Shown in pieces: positions 26,406 to 35,009 of a stretch of 64,000 nt of DNA. Under the pieces are notes generated by a model. It made no database searches, was not told the origin of the DNA, and worked only from the letters and a program-made list of their open reading frames with translations. How positions within the stretch are numbered: the first letter of the stretch is position 1; every line of letters begins with the position of its first letter. The position numbers and the translations under genes are program-made. Location: positions 233,856-297,855 of the forward strand of contig JARGPB010000001.1 in assembly GCA_029212905.1 (NCBI GenBank), in the 5' to 3' direction. Source of the stretch: Thalassovita sp. (lineage in GTDB: Bacteria > Pseudomonadota > Alphaproteobacteria > Rhodobacterales > Rhodobacteraceae).

Positions 26406-26753
26406 ACGATCGGCCCCGGCACCGGTGTGCGTGTTTATCTGGCCTGTGGTGTGACGGATATGCGCAAGGGGATCGCGGGTCTGCCGGCGTTGGCCCAGGG
26501 CGTCTTGTGGCAAAAGCCCGCCAGTGGTGCGGTCTTTGCGTTTCGAGGTCGTCGTGGTGACCGGCTGAAGTTGCTTTATTGGGATGGGCAGGGATTTTGC
26601 GTCTATTACAAGGCGCTTGAGCGAGGGCGTTTCCCTTGGCCAAATGCCCAGGATGGGGCAATGCGTCTGACCTCGGCGCAGCTGACGATGCTGTGGGAAG
26701 GGATCGACTGGCGGCGTCCGGATTGGGGGGCTCCGCCTGCCCGGATGGGGTGA
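26406..26753 (+). pseudogene. tnpB: IS66 tnpB (OrfB) lacking a normal start codon
   Basis: The protein IGPGTGVRVYLACGVTDMRK through to PDWGAPPARMG is the full IS66 OrfB, including FAFRGRRGDRLKLLYWDGQG. Where the family starts with Met-Ile-Gly-Pro, this copy reads ACG ATC GGC. The initiator ATG therefore seems to have mutated to ACG. The frame stays open to an ATG at 26325 inside the tnpA stump, so a chimeric 142-residue product is possible. Its function in transposition is needed but not enzymatically defined. Confidence 0.8.
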
Positions 26754-26815
26754 TTTTGCTGCTTAATTTGCTTTGTTTCTATGGTGCTTCGACTTGATTT
26801 TTGGTAGTCAGGCGC

Positions 26816-28422
26816 ATGCCAAAGCCTGCTGAAAATCTGCCCGATGATCCCGCTGAATTGCGCGATGATCGCCGTTTTGCAGGCTGAGAATGCGCGGATC
26901 GCGGCAGAGAACGCCAAGATATCGGCGACATTGCGGGTCCATGATCAGCTGGTGCAGGCCCTGCGTCTGCGGATCGCCAAGCTCCAGAAACTGGCCTTCA
27001 GAAAATCTTCAGAAAAGATCGAACGCGAGATTGAGCAGTTGGAACTAGCGCTCGAAGACCTGCTGGTGGCGGTTGCAGAAGACGATGATGCGCCTATGAA
27101 CGAGGGGCATGATGAGCCATCACCGGACGCTGCCGATGCGCCTGCTTTGCGCCGCCGCCCGCGTGTCTCGGACACGACCCCGCGCGAACGCCGTGAACTG
27201 GACCCCGGTGCCTGCTGCCCCGACTGTGGCGGCGATCTGCGTGTGGTGGGTGAGGATGTCAGCGAACTGCTGTATGATCGCCGCCCAGATGAAGGTCATC
27301 CAGATCGCTAGGATCAAGAAGTCCTGCCGCCGTTGTGAGCGGATGGTGCAGGAACCAGCCCCCAGCCGTCCGATCCCGGGCAGCATGGCAGGGCCGAGCC
27401 TGCTGCATGTGTTGGTCTCGAAGTTCGACGACCATTTGCCTTTGTATCGCCAGCACGAGATCTTTGCCCGCATGGGGGCGGATATCCCCGAAAGCACGCT
27501 GGTCGGCTGGTGCGGACGGGCCATGAAGACCTTGCAGCCGCTGATCGAAAGGATCGAGGCGGACATCATGGGCAGCGACCTGCTGCATGCAGACGACACA
27601 CCCATCCGGGTGCTCGACCGCAGCCTGCGTGACAAGGGACTTGGCAATGGTGTCAGACAAGGCCGGATCTGGGCCTATGTGCGCGACCAGCGACCCTGGG
27701 CCGGGGCATTGCCGCCAGGTGCGGTCTATCGCTTTGCGCCAGATTGGAAAGAAGAGCATGTCCTCAGCCATCTGACTGATGCGCGCGGCATCCTGCAAGC
27801 GGATGGATACAAAGGGTATGCCAAGCTCTACGCGCCTGAACCCAGTGGCAAACCGCGCTTGCGCGAGGCGTCCTGCTGGGCTCACCTGCGGCGCGACTTC
27901 CACGACTTCTGGTCCTCGACCAAATCCGAGATCGCCCGCGAGGCACTCGATCGGATCGGCAAGTTCTACGACATTGAGCGCGACATCAACGGTCAGCCCG
28001 CTGACGTCCGCTATGCGGCGCGTCAAAAGCTCAGTCGGCCCAAGGTCGAGGCTTTCTTTGCCTGGTCCGAACAGCAGCTTCTGCGCATTCCGGGCAAAAG
28101 TGATCTGGCCAGGGCCTTCCGTTATGGTCTCAGTTTCAGTCTGTTTCTGTCCAACGGGCGTGTAGCTATCGACAACAATGCCGCTGAGCGTGCCCTGCGT
28201 CCGATTGGAATCGGCAGAAAAAACTGGCTCTTCGCGGGCGCCGACACCGGTGCAGAAACCCTCGCACGTGCGATGACCGTCATTGAAACTGCCAAACTGA
28301 ACGGCCTGGACCCGCTGGCATATCTCGCTGACATCCACGATCACAAGATCAACAGGCTTGATGAATTGCTCCCGTGGAACTGGGTGCCGATGGCATCCGT
28401 GACGAACACTCAAGCCGCGTAA
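26816..28422 (+). pseudogene. tnpC: IS66 tnpC transposase with two frameshifts
   Basis: The DDE transposase is spread over three frames. It starts MPKPAENLPDDPAELRD at 26816, continues from about 26865 (MIAVLQAENARIAAE) and again from about 27274 (MIAAQMKVIQIARIKKSC) to the stop at 28422. The leucine-zipper-like N-terminus, the CCPDCGGDLRVV zinc finger, and the catalytic acids in LLHADDTPIRVLD, ILQADGYKGYAK and IDNNAAERALRP are all still readable. Both shifts move the frame by the same amount and sit at the shared 10-mer ATGATCGCCG. Sequencing error at both sites is possible but would be a coincidence. Confidence 0.85.
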
Positions 28423-28447
28423 GCTGCGGTGGCAACCGCGTGGTTAC

Positions 28448-28455
28448 GGTATAAT
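28448..28455. repeat. right 8-bp target duplication of the IS66 element
   Basis: GGTATAAT follows the right inverted end GCGTGGTTAC and matches the copy at 26232-26239. Joining the two restores GGTATAATTTAA, closing the interrupted frame with TAA. Confidence 0.9.
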
Positions 28456-28779
28456 TTAAGAAATCTGTGCCGATGACAATCAATGCAGTATAACATATTT
28501 CTGAGGGAGCCATACGTGCAACCATAATATGACACGACGACACTCTGGATGCCGACTGGTTTTTCCAGATCTGGGTGGCGCCTGTCATGACAGCTTGCCC
28601 CACGACGTACGTCGGATATGACTTAACCACGCGATCAGGTTTACCCAAGAAGTTCAGGCTTGTGTCCTTGAATCCCTGCTCGTGCCATCGCATCCAGTCT
28701 TACTTAGGGACTGATCAACGACTTTGCTGAATATGTGGATACCTTGCGCTGCCTTTTGCTTTGCAGCTCACCCTAGCAC
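28456..28779. other. island segment without a supported gene
   Basis: A leftward frame from 28693 reads MRWHEQGFKDTSLNFLGK and stays open through the IS boundary, but it enters IS sequence at 28447 and shows no recognisable family. It may be the start of a gene cut by the insertion; I do not call it. Nothing else is seen. Confidence 0.4.
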
Positions 28780-30507
28780 TCATTCCCCGAACAGGTCGCG
28801 CTCGTAGACCTTGTCTTTGGCGGGACCGAGCTTCATTGCCGGGGTCCTCTTTGTGTCGCGCGATCCCATCCAGTTGTGATGGAAGCGGTAGATCTCGATG
28901 ATCTTCACAAGCATCTCCGGCTTGTAGAGGAAGTGGCGATCCCAGGTCCGGCCATTCGCGATTGGTGTTGAGATTGGGCGGGATTCTGGCCGCACATTGC
29001 TGCGAATCTTGTGGAAATAGCTATCGACGCTCCGAAGGGTGGCGAGGCGCATCAACCTCGCGCAACGCTCTGTCGAGAGACCCGAACGATCCGTTTTGAG
29101 ATCAATGACACGTGCGGGCTCGGACTTTGTGTGATAAGGCCATTCGAAGAGAGAGCCGAGGGCTCGGCCAATAAGTCGCTTCACAATCTCCCTGTCGATT
29201 TCCTCATTCAACACGAACTCCGGAAGGCAATTGAGCTGATGTGCCGTCAGGTTCAGATCGTTGCGCAAGTCCCGGCTCCCTTGGGCGTATAACGCCTCGC
29301 GTGTATCGTTAAACTCGTATTTTGAGAAAGAAACTGTGGCCACGTCGACACGGCCTGCTGCCACCTCTGGTGCGAAAGCTGTAAGAAAAGCCTTACTGAG
29401 ATCGGCGTCGCCGTCCTGGACGAAGAAGAAGCGGCTGTCGGATTTCGACACCATTCGCCGGAGCACCAGCGCGTGGGCATATTGCTGGATGTCCTGGCGC
29501 ACGAGGCCTCCTTCGTGGGGCAGTTGAAGCCCGAGATCGACATCCGCCAGGATCTCGGGAGGCGATCTCGACGCCTGCGGTGATGTCATCGAGGTATTTC
29601 TTGAACTCGGAAGCGGTCCAAAGGCGTCCATGGTGTCTCCAACAGCGGTCCTTCCCCAGATCCCCATTTGGCCGCCATGCCTTCCTCGATCTGCGCCATA
29701 TCGCCCGCAGGGTCGAACTGGAGGTGCCCGAAGACAATGAAGCCGGAGTTTGCGTGGGCAGCGCATAGGTGCTGCACCGCCACGGAGGCGCGTTTCTTGC
29801 GGTTGGGCCAGTTGAGGGTCAGTGTCTGGCTGTCAGTAGCAAAGCGGCGGCCATATCTCTCCCAGTCGACGTCGCGGAGGGCGCCTTCGCGCCGGTAGGT
29901 GAACTCCCGAACCTTATCGTAAATGAAATCCAGCTTCCGGTAGACATCACGCGGCGCAACATCAGCGATTTCTGTGATCTTCGACAATGAGGTTCCGTGA
30001 ACGAGTAGCTTCAATATCTGTCCGTTCTTCGATTGCCGGCGATGGTTGCGCGCTGGATGCCCGATGGTGAACGTCGATCTACACCGCTTACAGGCGTAAC
30101 GCTGATGCCCAGCCTTGGTTCGCCCACTCTTCAGTAGAGCTCCGGCCAAGTTTCCAACGTCTTTCCGCACGACGGGCATCCTTCGTTGCTGCACGCCTTT
30201 CCGTTGAAGCGTTGCAAACGCCGTAAGCGTGTGTACTCTTCGGCAATGGCAGGTTGTTCTTGATTACAGATTCCTGACCGCAGGAGCCGCACTTAAAGTA
30301 TTTTTTGTCACCAGTGCCGCCCACTTCGCCACGAGGAAAGTTGGCATTGGCAGACACAAGCCCGCCTCCCCTGCCGTCGCGGGGATCTGGCTGAACACCG
30401 AAATGGGCGCATTGCGCGTTCCGGCAAAAGTTCACATCCACTCCGAAAAACGAAAGTGGGATTCGGCGTTTTGAGGCTGTCGCAGATTTTTGCGAGACAG
30501 ACTTCAC
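28780..30507 (-). pseudogene. zinc-ribbon transposase-like gene broken by frameshifts
   Basis: A gene of roughly 570 codons is readable in consecutive pieces in different frames. First, from 30507, comes a zinc-ribbon part (FCRNAQCAHFGVQPDP, then KYFKCGSCGQESVIKNN). Next, from about 30175, comes a second ribbon plus helix-turn-helix (RYACKRCRSTFTIGH, SLSKITEIADVAPRDVYRKL) and VDWERYGRRFATD. A short piece around 29560-29610 lies in another frame (ASEFKKYLDDITAGVEIASR). The last piece, from about 29545 to 28780, contains FFFVQDGDADLSKAFLTAF and ends KVYERDLFG. The layout resembles IS1-like/InsA-type transposase-related proteins; the family is not certain. At least three frameshifts make it non-functional. 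Confidence 0.7.
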
Positions 30508-30555
30508 CTGACATCTCCATTCGTGGATTCGTTCAAGTCAAGTTTCTAAGGATAA

Positions 30556-30578
30556 GGTTGGCCACATCGTGGCCAACC
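30556..30578. terminator. 10-bp perfect hairpin at the right side of the island
   Basis: GGTTGGCCAC (30556-30565) and GTGGCCAACC (30569-30578) pair perfectly around ATC. There is no U run on either side, so termination is uncertain; it may be an element end or a transcript-stabilising hairpin. Confidence 0.5.
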
Positions 30579-30592
30579 GAAACATTTTCTTC

Positions 30593-30640
30593 CACACATC
30601 CGGTAAGGGGCTTGGCAGATCCAAGGACCCTTGCACTATG
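30593..30640 (-). repeat. right border hairpin/palindromic repeat of the island
   Basis: The 18 bases 30593-30610 are the exact inverse of 24999-25016. On the - strand the hairpin AAGGG-TC-CTTGG pairs with CCAAG-C-CCCTT around ATCTG, 18 bases past the stop of the methyltransferase gene, so it probably terminates that operon. Its core TTGGATCTGC has the same orientation as in the left copy. Confidence 0.7.
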
Positions 30641-30650
30641 CAATCAAGAA

Positions 30651-31724
30651 TTATCCCCGGCGACGACGACCACCGCCGCGACGACCACCGGCCGCACCGT
30701 CAGCGCCAGGCACCTTGTTGAAATTGATCCACTCGCCGCCATGCGGGTCATTGTTGGTCAACAAGTTGGCGGCGCGGATCGCCTCCATTTCCTTACCGGG
30801 GCGCGGCTTGGTCGACCCCAGACCGAACAGAGTGACAAAAGCCTGATCATCCATGCCTTCGGGCAACACGATGCCTGCGGCTTCGACTGCGGCTTTTTTC
30901 TCGGCGATGGCCTTTTGCGTCACCGGCAGCATCACCGGATTCATGATCGCACTGGTCATGCCCGCCCCCATGGCCATCGGCAGAAAGGCGTTGTTGATCC
31001 CGTGTCGATTGGGCAGGCCAAAGCTGATGTTCGAGGCGCCGCAAGTCGTGTTCACGCCCAGCTCTTCGCGCAGACGCCGCACCAAGGTGAACACCTGATG
31101 ACCGGCCGTTGCCATTGCGCCGATCGGCATCACCAGCGGGTCAACCACAATATCATGCGCCGGAATGCCGAAATCCGCGGCGCGTTGAACGATCTTGCGG
31201 GCCACCTCAAACCGGACATCCGGGTCTTCGGAAATTCCGGTGTCATCGTTGGAGATGGCGACCACCGGCACGTTATATTTCTTGACCAGCGGCAAAACCA
31301 GATCCAGGCGTTCCTCTTCGCCCGTGACCGAGTTCAACAACGGGCGACCTTCGCAGGCTTTCAGGCCCTCCTCCAGCGCGCCAGGGACCGAGCTGTCGAT
31401 GCACAATGGCACATCAACAATCGCCTGCACCCGTTCAATCAGGGCCTTCATCAGCGCGGGTTCGACAAAGTTATTGTCGGCATAGCGCGGGTCCTCGGCC
31501 ATTTTGTTGGAAAACACCGCGCCCGAGTTGATGTCCAGGATCGTAGCGCCAGCGGCGACCTGCGCGATTGCGTCGGCCTCGACCGTGGAAAAATCATCCA
31601 TCTCCAGCTCGGCGGCCAGTTTCTTGCGGCCAGTGGGATTGATCCGCTCTCCGATCACGCAGAACGGCTGATCGAAACCGATGATGGCGGTTTTCGTTTT
31701 GGATTCAACGATAGTGCGGGTCAT
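30651..31724 (-). CDS. methyltetrahydrofolate:corrinoid methyltransferase-like protein (pterin-binding TIM barrel)
   Basis: A 357-residue protein of the pterin-binding family shared by dihydropteroate synthase and the methyltetrahydrofolate domain of MetH. Blocks seen are VIGERINPTGRKKLAAEL, ATILDINSGAVF, VPLCIDSS, PLLNSVTGEEERLD and VVAISNDDTG. It should move methyl groups between tetrahydrofolate and a corrinoid protein, and with the adjacent MetF-like gene it fits oxidation of methyl groups from compounds such as glycine betaine. No corrinoid protein is in the window. The C-terminus ends in an unusual Gly/Arg-rich basic tail (GGRRGGGRRRRG). Confidence 0.85.
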   Translation of the reverse strand: MTRTIVESKTKTAIIGFDQPFCVIGERINPTGRKKLAAELEMDDFSTVEADAIAQVAAGATILDINSGAVFSNKMAEDPRYADNNFVEPALMKALIERVQAIVDVPLCIDSSVPGALEEGLKACEGRPLLNSVTGEEERLDLVLPLVKKYNVPVVAISNDDTGISEDPDVRFEVARKIVQRAADFGIPAHDIVVDPLVMPIGAMATAGHQVFTLVRRLREELGVNTTCGASNISFGLPNRHGINNAFLPMAMGAGMTSAIMNPVMLPVTQKAIAEKKAAVEAAGIVLPEGMDDQAFVTLFGLGSTKPRPGKEMEAIRAANLLTNNDPHGGEWINFNKVPGADGAAGGRRGGGRRRRG

Positions 31725-31727
31725 TTC

Positions 31728-32657
31728 TCATCCTTGTTGGCTGGCGGGCACGCCACTGGTGCCGCCGTGATCTATAGCCCACTGCGCGTTGGTTTTGATA
31801 CCACCCAGCGGGAAGAAGTGGACATTGGTGATGTTGAAATCAGGGTTCGCGGCCTTGTGCGCGGCCAGATCAGCAATCACATCTGTGGGTTCATAAGGCA
31901 GCAGCAGCTTGCTTACATCCATCGCGCGTTTTTGCAGCACCTTCAGCGAAGGACCGACACCGCACGCAATCGCAAAGCGGATCAGCGTCTGCAATTTGGC
32001 CGGTCCCGCGATACCAATATGGATCGGCAGGTTGATACCCTCGGCTTTCAGGCGGTCGGCCCAATTGATGATTGGTTTTGCGTCGAAACAGAACTGCGTG
32101 GCCAGCGCCATATCCGCATCCGTTCGGTCCAAGAATGCCTGTTTCCAGCGCAGAGCGTCCATCACCAATGCGTCACCGCCATCAGTGTCGATGTCGCGAT
32201 TGCCCTCGGGGTGGCCAGCCACATGCAGGCGGGTAAACCCGGCCTTGTCAAACAGCCCCGTTTCCAACAACTGCATCGAGGAATGGAAATCCCCGACAGG
32301 ATCGGCCACGCCACCTGCCAGCAGCAACGCCTGCTTCACGCCCGCCTCGCATTGGTAACGCGTAATCCAGTTTTCCAGCGTCGCGACGTCCTGAATGATA
32401 CGCGCCGGGAAATGCGGCATCACGTTGAACCCGTCATCCGTCAGACGCGCAGCCGTCGCGATCATGTCGTCAATCGGAGTGCCGTCGATATGGGCGATGT
32501 ATACGCGCGTGCCTTCGGGCAGAATATCGCGGAAATTTTCAACCTTCTCGGCCGTGCGCGGCATCACTTCGATCGAATAATCCTTAAGCAAGGACTCGAC
32601 CTGAGGGGTAACGGGGCGCGCGGTCTGGTCGCGTTTCTTGAAGTTAAGCAAAGCCAT
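31728..32657 (-). CDS. methylenetetrahydrofolate reductase-like protein
   Basis: A 309-residue TIM-barrel flavoprotein of the MetF type, interconverting methylene- and methyl-tetrahydrofolate. Features include VEVMPRTAEKVENF-like N-terminal strands, RVYIAHIDGTPIDDM, VMPHFPARIIQD, LLLAGGVADPVGDF and LHVAGHPEGNRDID. It is more divergent than biosynthetic MetF. The start at 32657 (MALLNFKKRDQ) has GGGAGG five bases upstream and leaves a 26-base gap to the preceding gene. It lies 3 bases before the methyltransferase gene. Confidence 0.86.
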   Translation of the reverse strand: MALLNFKKRDQTARPVTPQVESLLKDYSIEVMPRTAEKVENFRDILPEGTRVYIAHIDGTPIDDMIATAARLTDDGFNVMPHFPARIIQDVATLENWITRYQCEAGVKQALLLAGGVADPVGDFHSSMQLLETGLFDKAGFTRLHVAGHPEGNRDIDTDGGDALVMDALRWKQAFLDRTDADMALATQFCFDAKPIINWADRLKAEGINLPIHIGIAGPAKLQTLIRFAIACGVGPSLKVLQKRAMDVSKLLLPYEPTDVIADLAAHKAANPDFNITNVHFFPLGGIKTNAQWAIDHGGTSGVPASQQG

Positions 32658-32683
32658 CGCGGCCTCCCATAGCGCAGAGGGGG

Positions 32684-32980
32684 TCATGCCCATCCGTCAT
32701 TGGCGATCAGCTCCTTCAGGCGGATCTGATCGAATTCGGCCTCCAGCTTTGCGGCTTCGGCCTCGACAACATCCGAGGGGTCACCCTCGACCGGATACGG
32801 GGAAGCCTTGCGCCATTCCGCCAGGTACGCGTCAGTATCGGACGCCCCGATCTTCATGGCGGCGCGGTCAATCGCTTGTTCAAACCGTTCCGACAGCTGC
32901 TTTTTCGCACCGCGGCGGCCCTTGCCGACGATCACCTGTGCGGGGATGTCCCGCCAATAAACGATGGTGACTTCTGGCAT
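32684..32980 (-). CDS. virulence-factor-family small protein (PF13769-like)
   Basis: A 98-residue soluble protein, VTIVYWRDIPAQVIVGKGRR at the N-terminus, of the small family annotated 'virulence factor'. In this group of bacteria it travels with methyl-group oxidation genes, as here, where it is first in the operon with the MetF-like and methyltransferase genes. The name reflects annotation history; its biochemical role is unknown. The start is the first ATG, facing the divergent ppx gene across a 241-base region. Confidence 0.78.
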   Translation of the reverse strand: MPEVTIVYWRDIPAQVIVGKGRRGAKKQLSERFEQAIDRAAMKIGASDTDAYLAEWRKASPYPVEGDPSDVVEAEAAKLEAEFDQIRLKELIANDGWA

Positions 32981-33221
32981 ACGATTGATTCCCCTGTTTC
33001 CTATGACCCATCTGTAGAACAGCCCAATTGCGACATAAGGGCCGTTTTCGACAGAACATCTGCACTCTGCGACGTTGCCCTTTTATCCGCAGCCGCCCCC
33101 TTAGGGCCAGCAGCCAGCATCGGAAAAATCCTAAACATCATCATGAGCCCCACGGCAGTCCTTGCGCGGGTCGGTCGAGTTGACTACGTTGAACCTAACT
33201 TGAAAATGGAGGGCGTATCCT
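32981..33221. other. divergent intergenic region between the one-carbon operon and ppx
   Basis: The 241 bases hold both promoters. On the right side GTTGACTACGTTGAACC and a GGAGGG close to the ppx start are visible. Repeated GCGACA/CGACAG words lie around 33028-33055 and could form an operator for the leftward operon. No known riboswitch was recognised. Confidence 0.4.
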
Positions 33222-34334
33222 ATGGCGCCCAAGCGTCCCAAAGGTGCGGGCGCATTCCCGAAACCGGTTGAGAGCCCCGCGCCCAAACCACCGGACCCGG
33301 CCGAGCTGTATGCCGCGCTGGATCTGGGAACGAATAGCTGCCGCATGCTGATTGCCCAACCCAAGGGCAGTCAGTTCCACGTGGTAGACAGTTTTTCGAA
33401 ATCCGTGCAACTGGGCGCGGGTCTTGAAAGCACTGGCAAGCTTAGCCGCGCCTCGATGGGGCGAACGGTACAGGCTTTGCGCATCTGTCAGCAAAAACTG
33501 AAGCGCCACAAAGTCAAACGCATGCGCTTGGTCACAACCGAGGCCTGCCGCAGGGCGACCAACGCGCAGGATTTCATCCGCAAGGTCCGCCGCGAAACCG
33601 GCATGAAGCTGGAGATCATCCAGCCCGAAGAAGAGGCCCGCCTGGCCGTGATTTCCTGTGCCCCGCTGGTCAGCACCCGGACTGAGCAGCTGTTGGTGGT
33701 GGATATCGGCGGTGGCTCGACTGAACTTGTGTGGATTGATCTGTGCTCGGTCCCCCGGCGTGACCGTCCGCGCGCGATCATGCGCCTGCACGCAGGGTTC
33801 CACAATCAAGGCAGCCCCTTCCCTGCGGCCAAGGTCGTGGACTGGATCAGCGTACCGCTGGGCGTGGCCACGTTGCGCGATCAGTTCAATGACGTCGAAG
33901 ATGACTCGGCCAGGTTCGCATTGATGAGCTGGTATTTCGAGGAACACCTGGCCGAATTCGCGCCCTATGCAGATGAACAGGCCCGCGAAGGGTTCCAGAT
34001 CGTCGGCACCAGCGGCACGGTCACAACTGTCGCCGCCTCACATCTGGGATTGAAACGCTATGACCGAACCAAGGTGGACGGGCTGCGCATGACCTCGGAC
34101 CAGATCGACAAGGTGATCCGGGGCTATCTGGATCTGGGCCCAGCAGGTCGGCGCCGCGATCCGCGCATCGGCCAGGACCGCCACGCTTTGATTATGTCTG
34201 GGGCTGCGATCCTTCAGGCCTTGTTGCGGTGCTGGCCCACGGACCGGCTGTCTGTGGCAGACCGCGGTCTGCGCGAAGGGCTGCTCTATGCTCAGATGAG
34301 CGCCGATGGCGTGTTAGAAGACGGCCCCTTCTGA
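33222..34334 (+). CDS. Ppx/GppA family phosphatase
   Basis: ASKHA-fold exopolyphosphatase/guanosine pentaphosphatase, which degrades polyphosphate or pppGpp. The phosphate-1 motif is AALDLGTNSCRMLIAQ near residue 28 and the phosphate-2 motif VVDIGGGSTELVW near residue 162; an adenosine-type motif lies in IVGTSGTVTTVAA. At 370 residues it is the short form lacking the C-terminal HD domain. GGAGGG lies upstream of the ATG. It leads the set ppx-lysE-rlmE; Ppx next to RlmE is common in alphaproteobacteria. Confidence 0.9.
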   Translation: MAPKRPKGAGAFPKPVESPAPKPPDPAELYAALDLGTNSCRMLIAQPKGSQFHVVDSFSKSVQLGAGLESTGKLSRASMGRTVQALRICQQKLKRHKVKRMRLVTTEACRRATNAQDFIRKVRRETGMKLEIIQPEEEARLAVISCAPLVSTRTEQLLVVDIGGGSTELVWIDLCSVPRRDRPRAIMRLHAGFHNQGSPFPAAKVVDWISVPLGVATLRDQFNDVEDDSARFALMSWYFEEHLAEFAPYADEQAREGFQIVGTSGTVTTVAASHLGLKRYDRTKVDGLRMTSDQIDKVIRGYLDLGPAGRRRDPRIGQDRHALIMSGAAILQALLRCWPTDRLSVADRGLREGLLYAQMSADGVLEDGPF

Positions 34335-34344
34335 GGAGAGCACA

Positions 34345-34941
34345 ATGGCGCTGGATCTATGGCTGACCTTCGCAGTGACCTATGCGTTGTTTTCTGCCAT
34401 TCCGGGGCCATCGGTTCTGATGGTCACGGGGCAAACGCTGGCGCACGGGCCCCGCACCGGGCTGCGCTGCGTCTTCGGCGACCTTGTCGGCGGTCTTATG
34501 ATGATGAGCCTGGGATTTGCCGGGTTGGGCACCATTCTGGCCATGTCAGATCTGGCCTTTGCCGCAGTGAAATGGCTGGGCGTTGCCTATCTGATTGCCC
34601 TGGGCTGGCGGCAATTGCGCAATGCGGGGCGGCCCCAGGCAAAGACGCGTTCAAACGGGTTTGGGTCGGGTTTGCTGACGGGTATCCTGAACCCCAAGGC
34701 CAACGGATTCTTCCTGGCCTTCACAGCACAGTTCATTGATCCATCCGCCCCCGCCTTTATGCAGTTCCTCACCCTGGGCGCGACTGCGCTGGCAGTTGCA
34801 GGAACAGTGCTGTCCGCCTATGTTTTATTGGCGTCCCGGTTGGGTCAGGTATGGCACGGCCCGAACGCAGGCAAACGCGCGGATCAACTGGGCGGAACAG
34901 CAATGATTGGCGGCGGCGCGGTCCTGGCGTTACGGGGGTGA
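34345..34941 (+). CDS. LysE-family amino-acid exporter
   Basis: A 198-residue membrane protein with about six hydrophobic segments. LysE/RhtB signatures are seen in YALFSAIPGPSVLMVTGQTLAHG at the N-terminus (first span and re-entrant loop) and TGILNPKANGFFLAF in the middle. The substrate cannot be told. GGAGAG sits 8 bases before the ATG, 10 bases after the ppx stop, so the genes are co-transcribed. Confidence 0.88.
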   Translation: MALDLWLTFAVTYALFSAIPGPSVLMVTGQTLAHGPRTGLRCVFGDLVGGLMMMSLGFAGLGTILAMSDLAFAAVKWLGVAYLIALGWRQLRNAGRPQAKTRSNGFGSGLLTGILNPKANGFFLAFTAQFIDPSAPAFMQFLTLGATALAVAGTVLSAYVLLASRLGQVWHGPNAGKRADQLGGTAMIGGGAVLALRG

Positions 34942-35009
34942 TCCCCCGGATCCCCTTGCTCCAGCCCCAAAGACCCGATAAGCGACCCGAACCAGACACG
35001 AGGCACCCA

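Larger units (their letters stand above)
26240..28447 (+). mobile_element. IS66-family insertion sequence, non-functional copy
   Basis: A 2208-bp element bounded by imperfect inverted ends that begin GTAACCACGC on both sides, flanked by the 8-bp duplication GGTATAAT. Inside, in order, are a stump of tnpA, tnpB without a normal start, and tnpC with two frameshifts. The exact duplications show it arrived by transposition at this spot, two codons before the stop of the decayed gene on its left. In its present form it cannot make its own proteins normally. A 16-bp perfect palindrome (ACGTCGTTAACGACGT, 26304-26319) lies just before tnpA. Confidence 0.92.

Noticed and set aside
24931..30651. Integrase, attachment site or defence system in the island
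   Set aside because: No integrase-like, restriction or CRISPR-type gene could be read; the island holds only decayed genes and insertion-sequence parts.
30456..32672. Long rightward open frame of more than 700 codons opposite the one-carbon genes
   Set aside because: It is antisense to two clearly recognised genes; such mirror frames are common in high-GC DNA and its protein has no family features.
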